A DNA stretch of 64,000 bases from ZC4RG29 sp964521255 (GCA_964521255.1 CAZFRM010000001.1:62001-126000); one strand, 5' to 3'. Counted from the stretch's first letter, positions 51,695 through 60,018 are shown. Made by a program: numbers and translations. Notes: generated by a model from the sequence alone, not told the origin.

Positions 51695-52711
51695 TCAATT
51701 GAATATTCCGATCCTGAGCGAGCAAACACATTTTTCACAAACCGGATCATTCTTAATAGATAAATTTTTCCTGAATTGAATAGCGGCCGGCGAATTGATT
51801 ATATCGGCAAACTTCTCTTCGTAGATATTGCCATATGACTTATGAAAAAAGCATGGCAAAACACTTCCGTCAGATTCAATAACCGATGAAACCCAGGGTG
51901 CATTACAAATGGGTTCAGGAAATTCTCCAGCTTTATTTATAGCCTTATAATACTGTACTATCCTTCGCATTTTTTTCGGGGATTCAGCAATAAACTTTGT
52001 TTCATATTGACGCTTCAGGTCAATAAAAGACTTTTCAAGTATTTGCTCTAATTGCAACGTCTCCTCAAGCGTTAAAGCCACTTCGCTCACGCGTTCGATT
52101 CCCCAACCGCCATCACGATTGAATGCTGTTGTTGAAATATCGGCTCCGAGAAACGAGATTTGCGCCAGTCCAATATCCTGAGCGGCTTTAACGATACTAT
52201 TGAAGTCAGCAAAATTATATCGCTGCAAAACACACCTCGCCGTAACACGATAATCTGGCTTTAACTTTTTCAAAGCCCGCACTCCTTCCGACAACTTCAA
52301 AAATGCTTTCGGTACATTTCTTATTTTATCGTGAACCTCTTCACCACCATCAAGGGAAACAATCACTTCATCAATATTGTCAACGACTTCTTTTACGTTC
52401 TTCGCTAACAATAAGCCCGTAGAAAGAAGAGAAATTTTCATGCGATTTGCTCTCAAAAGGGAACATAGCTTCCACAGGTTAGAGTGCATTAGCGCTTCAC
52501 CGCCCGAAAAAAGAATTTCCCTTACATTAAGTTTTACAAATTGATCAATGTGCTTTTCCAGGTCTTCCGTTGTGAGTTCTCTTTTATCATGATTGGCTTT
52601 CCATATATCACACATAACACAGCGGCAATTACACCGGCTGTGTGGCATCAGCACCAGAATGGGCAAGTCATATATCCTATGTGTTGCTAATGTCAGGAGT
52701 CTCCTTACCAT
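51695..52711 (-). CDS. Radical SAM enzyme with SPASM domain
   Basis: The 338-residue protein has the cluster motif SRCNCRCVMC (cysteines 27, 31, 34) followed by the ILFSGGEALMH strand and the VIVSLDGGEEVHDKIRN SAM-binding region. A C-terminal SPASM region follows (CNAPWVSSVIESDGSVLPC, YGNIYEE, CEKCVC), which binds extra iron-sulfur clusters. These enzymes modify peptides, sugars or other small substrates, often by dehydrogenation or C-C or thioether bonding. No short precursor-peptide gene is evident near it, so a sugar or small-molecule substrate seems likelier. Confidence 0.9.
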   Translation of the reverse strand: MVRRLLTLATHRIYDLPILVLMPHSRCNCRCVMCDIWKANHDKRELTTEDLEKHIDQFVKLNVREILFSGGEALMHSNLWKLCSLLRANRMKISLLSTGLLLAKNVKEVVDNIDEVIVSLDGGEEVHDKIRNVPKAFLKLSEGVRALKKLKPDYRVTARCVLQRYNFADFNSIVKAAQDIGLAQISFLGADISTTAFNRDGGWGIERVSEVALTLEETLQLEQILEKSFIDLKRQYETKFIAESPKKMRRIVQYYKAINKAGEFPEPICNAPWVSSVIESDGSVLPCFFHKSYGNIYEEKFADIINSPAAIQFRKNLSIKNDPVCEKCVCSLRIGIFN

Positions 52712-52755
52712 ATCTGAAAATGCTGTAAACAGAAAAAAAACAAAATTGAATCTAC

Positions 52756-53790
52756 TTAAATGTTACCAGCCTTTACGCTTAACAGTTGCCTGGCCTTATC
52801 CAAAACAAACCGGGGTGAGTACCTGGTAAGGCAACGGTTATCTCCGTACTGACATATTACCAAACCACAAGGGCCGCATTCCATATCTGACGAATCGAGG
52901 CAGTCAGACCATTCCCCCTGCGGTGCAGCCCATACTTTTTTACTTGAACTGAATAGCGCCAGCGTTGGAACACCCTGAACCCAGGCCATGTGCATCAGTC
53001 CTGAGTCTTCTGACAAAACGAATGCACATTTTTGAAGTATGGCAAATGCCTCAACCTGGCTGGCCTTTCCGGTAAGATTGATACATTTATCGTTGAGCGT
53101 CTTACTGATGTATTCACCTTTTTCCTGTAAAGATGGAAGAAGAAGCAAAACAAATTGTGTGTCAGGATTTATTTGTTCGAGCCAGAGTTTTGCAAAATCA
53201 ATATAATGATTCAACGGCCAGTTCCTGGAAGGAAAAGCTCCCGCGGGATTTAGCGCTACTAACTGATGATCCTTTTTCCAGTTGTTACCTGATAAAAATG
53301 ATTCTACATCTATAGTAAGCTGGAAATGTGTGTTTAACGTGACCTTCCATAATCCCAAAGCTTCAATGGTATTTTTTGTTCGTTCCCCGGCGGAACGTTC
53401 TGAATACTTATCAAATTCAGTCCAGGTTCTTACCATGAGCAATCTCCTGAGGAGGTTGCTCACCTTATTATTTTGCAGATCAAGAATAACATCATAACCC
53501 TGCCACCATAAATAGGGAATCCTGAGGCACAACGAAAGCAATTGAAGCTTTACATTACGCCGTCCGCCAATAGTGATAATATCATCAAACAGGGTTATGC
53601 TTTTTGGTATTGAACAAACCTCTTTGCGCGTAAGAAAGTGGATCTGCAATTCAGGATACTGACGCTTCAGGCTTTGCAGGTAAGGCAAGGTTATAACAGT
53701 ATCGCCCAGGGCTTGTAAACGAATAGCTAAAACTTTTTTAGGAAAGTATTTTTGCTTCCATGGTTTAAATCGAATAAAAGAGGTTTGCAT
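52756..53790 (-). CDS. Family 9 glycosyltransferase (heptosyltransferase-like)
   Basis: The 344-residue protein shows the ADP-heptose:LPS heptosyltransferase layout. It starts with KKVLAIRLQALGDTVITLPY (about 18-37), then ALNPAGAFPSRNWPLNHYID and VLSEDSGLMHMAWVQGVPTL, and ends with the MECGPCG...CL region typical for GT9. It is the first gene of the minus-strand run. Since GT9 enzymes add heptose or similar sugars to lipopolysaccharide cores, it ties this locus to the cell envelope. Confidence 0.92.
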   Translation of the reverse strand: MQTSFIRFKPWKQKYFPKKVLAIRLQALGDTVITLPYLQSLKRQYPELQIHFLTRKEVCSIPKSITLFDDIITIGGRRNVKLQLLSLCLRIPYLWWQGYDVILDLQNNKVSNLLRRLLMVRTWTEFDKYSERSAGERTKNTIEALGLWKVTLNTHFQLTIDVESFLSGNNWKKDHQLVALNPAGAFPSRNWPLNHYIDFAKLWLEQINPDTQFVLLLLPSLQEKGEYISKTLNDKCINLTGKASQVEAFAILQKCAFVLSEDSGLMHMAWVQGVPTLALFSSSKKVWAAPQGEWSDCLDSSDMECGPCGLVICQYGDNRCLTRYSPRFVLDKARQLLSVKAGNI

Positions 53791-53849
53791 GTCTTATTAA
53801 CAAACACTTACTAATCTTTAAAGTAAGAAAATTAACCAGGACAATTCGT

Positions 53850-54635
53850 CTACATTAGAAATTCTAATCCAACAGCAACAAACGCTCCCAATAAAGCCAC
53901 CACCAACTTCACTGCATTAAACCTATGTTCAGGACTGCTTTCAAAAACTATTGTTGTTGAAATGTGTAAGAAATTACCACTCACCAACGCATACAAGTAG
54001 ATGAGCCCGGTGTTCGTTATAAGATCATTTGATGACAGGTAATTACTTAGTAATAACCCAAAAGGTGCGGCCAGTGAAAATGCAAAAAGATAAGGTAACG
54101 CCTTTTTTATTGAGCCCAGTTGAAATGTCAACACCGTCATCAAAGCAAACGCGGCCGGAATGCGATGCAACACAATTCCTAAAAGAACAGCATTAACATT
54201 ATATACATGATTGCCATGGGAAGGTTGAACTAACATGGCTCCTTCTAAAAAGGCATGCGTGCACAGGGCCAACAATAAAACAAAGGCTGATATTTTGTGA
54301 CCATGGTGATGGTGAACATCATCATGATGATGATTGTGATCGTGACTATGATGATGCTCATGGTCATGAATGTGACCATGCTCAACACCTGATGTAAAAT
54401 ACTCCAATACCTGTTGCAGGAAGAAGCCTGCCAAAACGAAAATGCCAATCCATTTCACATCTTCATATTGTTGATATAATTCCGGAAGAATGTGACTAAC
54501 TGTAATTGCAAAAAGATAAGATCCCGCAAAGACCAGTAACAACCTGTAATTTTTGTTTCGTCCCTTTGGCAAGAGATAAATCAACAAACCCGAAAGAAGA
54601 GGTGTAAAAAAAAGAACCAGAAATTTTAATGTCAT
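53850..54635 (-). CDS. ZIP-family metal transporter
   Basis: The 261-residue membrane protein has about eight hydrophobic segments and a histidine-rich cytoplasmic loop (residues about 84-110, HGHIHDHEHHHSHDHNHHH) between helices. The conserved ZIP helix pattern follows (LLALCTHAFLEGAML and GIVLHRIPAAFALMTVL), with His/Glu metal ligands. It should import zinc or a similar divalent metal. It starts 8 bases after the stop of apbE, on the same strand, so the two may be co-transcribed. Confidence 0.93.
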   Translation of the reverse strand: MTLKFLVLFFTPLLSGLLIYLLPKGRNKNYRLLLVFAGSYLFAITVSHILPELYQQYEDVKWIGIFVLAGFFLQQVLEYFTSGVEHGHIHDHEHHHSHDHNHHHDDVHHHHGHKISAFVLLLALCTHAFLEGAMLVQPSHGNHVYNVNAVLLGIVLHRIPAAFALMTVLTFQLGSIKKALPYLFAFSLAAPFGLLLSNYLSSNDLITNTGLIYLYALVSGNFLHISTTIVFESSPEHRFNAVKLVVALLGAFVAVGLEFLM

Positions 54636-54642
54636 GTGAATG

Positions 54643-55677
54643 TTACAGATTAAAATTCAGAAGCTTTTCTATTCCAGGTGTTGCAAATGTCTTTATTGAT
54701 CCATCGTCATCGGTATACATGAGAAGTGCATCAATATCTTTCCTTGATTTTAGTAATTCTATTGCGCGCTCATGTCCCATTACCATAAATGCCGTTCCCC
54801 ATGCATCAGCCGTAGTACAATCATTGGAGAAAATTGAAGCGCTAAGAAGAGCACGCTGCGCCGGAAAGCCTGTAGCCGGATCAATTGTATGGGAGAATTT
54901 CTTTCCGTCAATTTCACGATAATTAAAGTAACTGCCAGAAGTAGTGAACGAACGATCCGTTAATGATACAGTCGCCTTAAAAAATTGATTCTCAGGAGTT
55001 GATTGAGGATCTAAAATTCCGATTCTCCAGGGCTCACCCGATTGTAAGTTGATTCCGCAAACCATTCCCTCGCCACCTAATTCAACCATCATATTCTTTA
55101 TTCCCTGTGATTTTAAAAATTCAGTGACCACATCCGCTCCGTATCCCTGGCCAATCCCACCAAAGTCAAGTTGAACACGCGGATCAGTTTTCCAAATGCC
55201 CTCTTCGTCAAACCGGATTTTGTTGAATCCCACAAACATCTTTATGGAATCAACTTTTGAACTATCCATTGTCATTATTTTACCCGGCCCAAAGCCCCAG
55301 GCATTTACCAATGGCATTACCGTGAGATCAAAAGAATGATGCGAAGATTCATATACTTCGCTTGCTACTTTAATAGAAGGTAATAAATAGGGAAGCTGGA
55401 ATTTTATTCCATTGGAATCTTTGTTGAAGCGCGATACTTCTGATTCCGGATCATACGTATTGATCGACTTGTTAACCACCAGCAATAAAGAATCAACGGA
55501 AGATTTGAAATTCCTGTTCTTCTTATCAAAGTAAGTGATATGATAAGTGGTTCCCATTGTGGCACCTTCAATCCTGACAGGTTCCTGAACCTCTTTCCCT
55601 TTCCTATAGAAATAAACTACGGCAACAGAGATGAACAGAATAACTGAGTAGACAATGTTCTTGAGTTGAACGCTCAT
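54643..55677 (-). CDS. apbE: FAD:protein FMN transferase
   Basis: ApbE attaches FMN covalently to threonines of flavoproteins such as NqrB/NqrC and RnfG in the periplasm. From the ATG at 55677 the protein is 344 residues. It has a short N-terminal membrane anchor (NIVYSVILFISVAVVYFY) and then EGATMGTTYHITYF. The motifs DFGGIGQGYGADVVTEFLKS, MVELGGEG, SHTIDPATGFPA, and DCTTADAWGTAFMVMG are family-typical. An upstream ATG at 55710 in the same frame is possible, but would put polar and cysteine residues ahead of the anchor. Confidence 0.94.
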   Translation of the reverse strand: MSVQLKNIVYSVILFISVAVVYFYRKGKEVQEPVRIEGATMGTTYHITYFDKKNRNFKSSVDSLLLVVNKSINTYDPESEVSRFNKDSNGIKFQLPYLLPSIKVASEVYESSHHSFDLTVMPLVNAWGFGPGKIMTMDSSKVDSIKMFVGFNKIRFDEEGIWKTDPRVQLDFGGIGQGYGADVVTEFLKSQGIKNMMVELGGEGMVCGINLQSGEPWRIGILDPQSTPENQFFKATVSLTDRSFTTSGSYFNYREIDGKKFSHTIDPATGFPAQRALLSASIFSNDCTTADAWGTAFMVMGHERAIELLKSRKDIDALLMYTDDDGSIKTFATPGIEKLLNFNL

Positions 55678-55736
55678 AATGCTAAGACAGAATGAGGCGC
55701 AAGTTAGCACAATTAAGATAAATGCAACGGTGTTGC

Positions 55737-55830
55737 TTGAATGATCGGAATGCAGATTATTGCGCTGAAATACCGCTGAAAAGTCGCGGATAAATCTTCA
55801 GCGCAAATCTGCGTGCATTCGATCATCGAA
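55737..55830. repeat. Nested inverted-repeat element in the apbE-pnuC gap
   Basis: The inner arms TTGCGCTGAA (55760-55769) and TTCAGCGCAA (55797-55806) are perfect. The outer arms, around GATCGGAATGCAGATT and AATCTGCGTGCATTCGATC, are imperfect. The whole folds into one long hairpin of about 90 bases. It has no T tail and no reading frame, so it is a REP-like dispersed element and not a terminator. Confidence 0.6.
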
Positions 55831-55908
55831 TTCTGCGGGAAAAAGTGGGGTTGATTTTTTCAGCAGACCTATGTAAACTTTGATGGGTAGATTTCAAATG
55901 CGCCGTAT

Positions 55909-56601
55909 CTATACCTTCTTACCTCGGATCTCTGCCCTCGTACTTTCTTCTGCATAGCTTCTGTACTCTCGCATCCAGTTCCACAATCCATAAGCAGAGA
56001 CAAAACAAAAGATGAGGTACTGAAGACTAAAAAATTTTATCCCTTTTGCAAAGTACAGGTAGGTCGCGATAGCATCAACGATAATCAGGATGATCCAGCT
56101 TTCAATTTTTTTCTGAATCAGGAAAAATGTCGTGATAATGCTCATGACCGTAACAAATGAATCAAGGTAAGGGAATGCGCTTGGCTTACTGAAAACAACT
56201 GGAAAAAGTTTATGAAGGTTTTCAGCAAAATTCCCCATAAGAAATGTTCCGGCAAGTCCAATAACCGAAATAAAAATCAGTTGCCGGGCCGACATATAAC
56301 TAACCTTCAATTCATTCTTACGATCTTCTTCTCCCGGTTTAGGATTTGCCCATCGCCACCAGCCAATAATACTTGTGACAATAAAGAATATCTGTAAAAA
56401 CATATCAGGATATAGTTGCACCTGGTAGAAAAGAGAAAATGAAAGAACAGCCGTAACAATAGCAACGGGCCAGCTCCATATATTCGCTTTCGCCTCCAAG
56501 ACAACGAAGACAAAACCCGCGATTACTCCAAAGAACTCAAGGTAACTCATCGGGTACTCCCAGATTTCGAAGAAAATGTTATTGATGTCGAAGAAAGTCA
56601 T
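55909..56601 (-). CDS. pnuC: Nicotinamide riboside or related vitamin transporter, PnuC family
   Basis: The 230-residue membrane protein has seven hydrophobic segments and PnuC-type features: GVIAGFVFVVLEAKANIWSW (about 25-44), SFSLFYQVQLYPDMFLQ, IGWWRWANP and the C-terminal YLIFCFVSAYGLWNWMREY. PnuC-family members import nicotinamide riboside, but in Bacteroidota relatives (PnuT) import thiamine. I see no TPP riboswitch in the upstream gap to decide. A start at the internal ATG (MSYLEFFGV, residue 18) is also possible. Confidence 0.85.
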   Translation of the reverse strand: MTFFDINNIFFEIWEYPMSYLEFFGVIAGFVFVVLEAKANIWSWPVAIVTAVLSFSLFYQVQLYPDMFLQIFFIVTSIIGWWRWANPKPGEEDRKNELKVSYMSARQLIFISVIGLAGTFLMGNFAENLHKLFPVVFSKPSAFPYLDSFVTVMSIITTFFLIQKKIESWIILIIVDAIATYLYFAKGIKFFSLQYLIFCFVSAYGLWNWMREYRSYAEESTRAEIRGKKV

Positions 56602-56703
56602 GGCACTTTAAAATATACTAAGGGTTATAGAAACTCATTGATTTTTTAAATTCTGAATAAGAGATGATTCGTGTTACTCCCGCCTTCTGGCTTCATTGAA
56701 AGG

Positions 56704-56832
56704 TCATCTTTCGATCAGTTCTGTGCATGTATAAACAACGATATTATACTTGAAGAGATTTAAAACAAGCTCTTGCTGCCTGGATGAAATGATGAAGCTA
56801 ATCCAAAGATTGGTATCAATAATTATTTTAAC
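56704..56832 (-). pseudogene. Truncated PIN-domain toxin of the fifth locus
   Basis: On the minus strand a 42-codon frame overlapping the antitoxin stop reads VKIIIDTNLWISFIISSRQQ and continues LFKYNIVVYTC, then stops at 56704. This is the first third of a PIN domain (DTN motif with its acidic residue). The later acidic residues are gone and the following sequence has no PIN character, so the toxin is dead. Confidence 0.7.
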
Positions 56833-57043
56833 TCCTGGCGGACCTGACTTTTCGTACTTCTTCGACAATTTCTTGCATCGTTAAATTATTCTTCTTAACG
56901 GACTTACCGAGTTTCCTCGCCTGATCCAGTAACGCATTTTTTCTTAGTGCAGAAAGCAAGACATCCTGTTCCTTTGAAGTCAAACTTTTTACGTATTTAA
57001 TAATCTGATTAATTCTTTCTTTTTTTTCTCGACCATCTTCCAT
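56828..57043 (-). CDS. Antitoxin-like protein of the fifth toxin-antitoxin locus
   Basis: The 71-residue, highly charged helical protein starts MEDGREKKERINQIIKYVKS, followed by LTSKEQDVLLSALRKNALLDQAR and LTMQEIVEEVRKVRSARS. The following PIN-domain remnant identifies it as the antitoxin partner. The frame overlaps the start of the remnant by about 5 bases, as in intact operons. It is probably a neutral orphan now. Confidence 0.65.
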   Translation of the reverse strand: MEDGREKKERINQIIKYVKSLTSKEQDVLLSALRKNALLDQARKLGKSVKKNNLTMQEIVEEVRKVRSARS

Positions 57044-57090
57044 AGTACTCTATTTATCTCAACTATCTAAGTTTAGAAAAATAAAGCTTA

Positions 57091-57876
57091 TCACAAACTC
57101 CCCGTCCTCCCGCCATCAACAGGAACATTGATTCCGTTAATATAGCTCGCGGCAGGTGAAGCAAGAAAAGCAATAGCCGTTGCAATTTCATGTGGTTCTC
57201 CAATCCTGCCGGCAGGTACTTCATCTTCCATTCTCTTTTTTATTTCCGCTTCACTGGTATTTAAATTTTCTGCGCGTAGCTTCACCATTGCATCAAGCCT
57301 GGCGGTATTAATATTACCCGGCAGTACATTATTCACTGTTATTCCAAATGATGCAAGTTCGAACGACAATGTCTTTGACCAATTAGCAACCGCACCCCGT
57401 ATTGTATTGGAAACACCTAATCCACGGATGGGTATTTTTACAGAGGTGGAAATCACATTAATAATTCTTCCATACTTTTCTTTCTTCATCCCTTCAACAC
57501 ATGCCTGCACCAGTATTTGATTACAAACGAGATGATTTGAAAATGCCTGCACAAATTCTTCAGGCTTTGCATCAATTGCAGAACCCGCTGATGGACCTCC
57601 TGTATTATTAACCAATATATGTACCGTGTTCTGTTTGGTGTATGCTTCAATTTTTGATTTGAGTATCTCCGGAAAATTAAAATCTGCTACGATGTATGCA
57701 TGGTTTTGATTTGAATAGACTTGCAGTTCCTTCACAACCGATATTAATTTCTCTTCATTGCGCGCTATCAGTGTAACACTTGCTCCAAGTAAGGCTAATT
57801 CAATAGCGGCAGCTTTACCAATTCCCTGGGTGCTTCCGCATACTATTGCCCTCTTTCCGTTGAGATTGATATCCAT
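57091..57876 (-). CDS. Short-chain dehydrogenase/reductase
   Basis: This 261-residue SDR has the NAD(P)-binding GSTQGIGKAAAIEL (about 14-27). LVNNTGGPSAGS is the NNAG-type motif. The active site shows INVISTSVKIPIRGLGVSNT, where the usual YxxxK tyrosine is not in the expected spot (GLGVSNTIRGA instead of Y-x-x-x-K). The C-terminal GRIGEPHEIATAIAFLASPA and INGINVPVDGG are typical. The changed catalytic stretch suggests an atypical subgroup, as also seen in some annotated 3-oxoacyl-ACP reductase homologues. Substrate unknown. Confidence 0.88.
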   Translation of the reverse strand: MDINLNGKRAIVCGSTQGIGKAAAIELALLGASVTLIARNEEKLISVVKELQVYSNQNHAYIVADFNFPEILKSKIEAYTKQNTVHILVNNTGGPSAGSAIDAKPEEFVQAFSNHLVCNQILVQACVEGMKKEKYGRIINVISTSVKIPIRGLGVSNTIRGAVANWSKTLSFELASFGITVNNVLPGNINTARLDAMVKLRAENLNTSEAEIKKRMEDEVPAGRIGEPHEIATAIAFLASPAASYINGINVPVDGGRTGSL

Positions 57877-58068
57877 TTTTGATTTCGGGTAAAGTTGGTT
57901 ATCAGTTTTAAAGTTAAATTATTTTCCCTATGAATCTTATTTGTCAAGTTTATCAAATTGGTTTGTAAGTTCCTTACTTTGATTAAACGACTGCTTTGCG
58001 TGTCAGTTATAATTTGCTTTTTCATAGATATTGCGCAGTTGACACGCTCTCGCTGGATTTTATTATAA

Positions 58069-58115
58069 CCCGGAGCTAAGCTCCGGGCTACAGACAGGTT
58101 ACCCCTACGGGGTAA
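58069..58115. repeat. Two adjacent hairpin motifs (REP-like)
   Basis: CCCGGAGCT A AGCTCCGGG (58069-58087) is a perfect 9-bp palindrome. TTACCCC TAC GGGGTAA (58099-58115) is a second, 7-bp hairpin 11 bases later. No T tail follows either. They look like the short palindromic filler found in many intergenic regions of this phylum. The neighbouring 57877-58068 holds no gene. Confidence 0.5.
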
Positions 58116-58175
58116 GTTTTCAGTTTGGCAAAAAATCTTGAACATTTTAGTTGGTACTCTTTAAAAAAAATCTTT

Positions 58176-58231
58176 AAAGTCCTTTCCTTTGGAGAGGATT
58201 TAGCCTGCCGGCGAAGGCAGGGGTGAGGCCT
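58176..58231 (+). repeat. Dispersed repeat with nested palindrome
   Basis: The order AAAGTCC, TTTCCTTTGGAGAGG, ATTTAG, then GGGGTGAGGCC matches the element at 43851-43889 in reverse complement. Inside it lies an extra palindrome CCTGCC GGCGAA GGCAGG (58204-58221), which the other copy lacks, so a smaller repeat seems nested in the larger one. Confidence 0.5.
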
Positions 58232-58299
58232 AATCAAAATAGAAAAACAATCCACCGCACTTCGTGTAAAGGCTAACTATTAATAACTGATAACTCTGT

Positions 58300-59781
58300 T
58301 CAATTTTGTCCAAGCCTGCGCAGTGGATCTTTTACCGTAATTTCAGCAATGTGAATTTTGTACTCTTCGTATCGATCCAAAACATTCATAACATAATTCA
58401 CCGGCTCCTCACATTTACAATAACCCGACTTAACCACTGGATCGTGAAAGTATTCTGATTCAGATTTTTTTAGCAGGAATGATTCAACATTATCTTTCCA
58501 TATCGCCGGATCTTTATTGTATTTCATAGTAAGCTTTTGCGCATCAATAATGTGGCCCAACCCAGAGTTATAAGAAGCCAGCATAAATTTTGTTCGTTCA
58601 TCTTTATCCTTAATTGTTTTTGCCCAATAGCGATCAAGATATTTTAAATACTTTACGCCCGCACGAACACTTTGCTGTGGGTCATTTAAGTTAGTGGCTC
58701 CAAAACGTTTTGCTGTCTCTGGCATAAGTTGCATCAGTCCTTTGGCACCTGCCCATGATTCATCCTCTGGCCGGAAGCGAGATTCCTGGTATACAACCGC
58801 AGCAAGCAATCGCCAGTCCCAGCCAAGCTCTTCCGCCCCTTCTTTGATAAGATTATCATAGGGAGATAATTTATTTCCTCCAATAGATGAATAATCACTT
58901 TGCATGCGAAGACGCGATGTGCGCGGGCTTTTGTAGTAGCGATTATAAATGACCATAAATGTTGGTTCTTTTTTAATTGCTGTGAGCCATTCATTTAGTG
59001 CGTTCAGAAGTTCGGGAGAATTTTTGCGCACTGCCCAGGAAATTTGTTGCGACAGGCTCAGGACTGTATTGATATCAAGGTTTGGATAATACGCTGCATT
59101 TACTGCGGCCATAGCATGGTCGGCAACGGTGAGGTTAATCTCTCCTGCTGCTACGCGTTGAATTAATGATTCAGTTTCAACATCCGTGCTGTCTTGTTTA
59201 ATAATGATGTCTCCTCCGATTTCTTCCGAAAGATTTTCCAGCCGGTCTACAAATGCAGATTGACGAAGTACATGAATCTCTTTACCAATTAAAACTGAAG
59301 GGTCGCGAATCAGAGCGTCATTGATTTGGTCTGCGGTGAGATATTGCCAGTTCTCCGGTTTGCGTTGAACAAGCACCTGATACGATTGGAAATGCGGGCG
59401 GGTAAAGGCAACGTGCTTTGTACGCTTTTTAGTCACTGCCATAGGAAAGGCAAGAATATCGCCTTCGCCCCTGTTTAATTTATTAATAGCTTTTCCAATC
59501 CCGCTGGTGACATGAATTTTAAGGCTGACATTGATATGTTTTGCAAAAAGTTTTAACAGCTCATAATCATATCCCATAGGTTGACCTTTGTAAATAAAAT
59601 AGCTTACCGAATTATTGTCAACAATTACGTTGATATAACCGCGCTGCTTAATGATATCAAGGTCAAATTTTACAAGTGGTGGAAAGAAGAATTCTTCATT
59701 AAAATCAGGGCGTTTATTACAGGAGAAAATGAAGAAAAACGTAAACCAACACGCAAAAATATACCGCTGCCGAACGTGCAT
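58300..59781 (-). CDS. mltF: MltF-like membrane-bound lytic transglycosylase
   Basis: This 493-residue lipoprotein has a signal ending FFFIFSC (cysteine about 21). It is followed by a periplasmic substrate-binding-protein-like domain (about 40-285; VDNNSVSYFIYKGQPMGYDY, SGIGKAINKLNRGEGDILAF). A C-terminal SLT domain follows, with the catalytic Glu in LAAVVYQESRFRPE, then AKGLMQLMPETAKRFG and LASYNSGLGHI. The enzyme cleaves peptidoglycan glycan strands to 1,6-anhydro products. The two-domain layout and length agree with MltF. It is separated from the TonB receptor by a MITE. Confidence 0.92.
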   Translation of the reverse strand: MHVRQRYIFACWFTFFFIFSCNKRPDFNEEFFFPPLVKFDLDIIKQRGYINVIVDNNSVSYFIYKGQPMGYDYELLKLFAKHINVSLKIHVTSGIGKAINKLNRGEGDILAFPMAVTKKRTKHVAFTRPHFQSYQVLVQRKPENWQYLTADQINDALIRDPSVLIGKEIHVLRQSAFVDRLENLSEEIGGDIIIKQDSTDVETESLIQRVAAGEINLTVADHAMAAVNAAYYPNLDINTVLSLSQQISWAVRKNSPELLNALNEWLTAIKKEPTFMVIYNRYYKSPRTSRLRMQSDYSSIGGNKLSPYDNLIKEGAEELGWDWRLLAAVVYQESRFRPEDESWAGAKGLMQLMPETAKRFGATNLNDPQQSVRAGVKYLKYLDRYWAKTIKDKDERTKFMLASYNSGLGHIIDAQKLTMKYNKDPAIWKDNVESFLLKKSESEYFHDPVVKSGYCKCEEPVNYVMNVLDRYEEYKIHIAEITVKDPLRRLGQN

Positions 59782-59860
59782 AATCGTTGAAAATACACAT
59801 TCCGAATATAAATAAAAAGAGGCCCTTGATTGAGGACCTCTTTGTGATGTGTTTCAATAA

Positions 59861-60003
59861 GTGGACTTACGCACCCTAACGAATCATTTGAATTTCTTTC
59901 GTGACAATTTTGTGCTTTTGAGGTTTTGTGGCTGAATTTTCGATACTTCCGTATGCCACGAAATCTCAAAAACACAAAAATTCACAAAGGTGCGTAAGTC
60001 CAG
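59861..60003. mobile_element. 143-bp MITE with 7-bp target duplication
   Basis: The terminal inverted repeats TGGACTTACGCACC (left, from 59862) and GGTGCGTAAGTCCA (right) are perfect over 14 bp. The element is flanked on both sides by TCAATAA (59854-59860 and 60004-60010). The interior arms are also partly complementary (TTTGTGCTTTTGAGG region against CTCAAAAACACAAA), so the whole folds back as an imperfect hairpin. No coding capacity. It inserted 9 bases short of the TonB receptor stop codon region and presumably depends on a transposase elsewhere. Confidence 0.75.
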
Positions 60004-60018
60004 TCAATAATTAAATGC

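Noticed and set aside
51621..52755. Short precursor-peptide gene for the radical SAM/SPASM enzyme
   Set aside because: The gaps before and after the gene (74 and 44 bases) are too short and contain no suitable small frame.
55711..56900. TPP or NAD riboswitch near pnuC
   Set aside because: I saw none of the conserved riboswitch core sequences in the gaps on either side of the gene.
57843..58145. 100-codon minus-strand frame
   Set aside because: It runs through palindromic filler repeats and overlaps the SDR start. There is no family resemblance.
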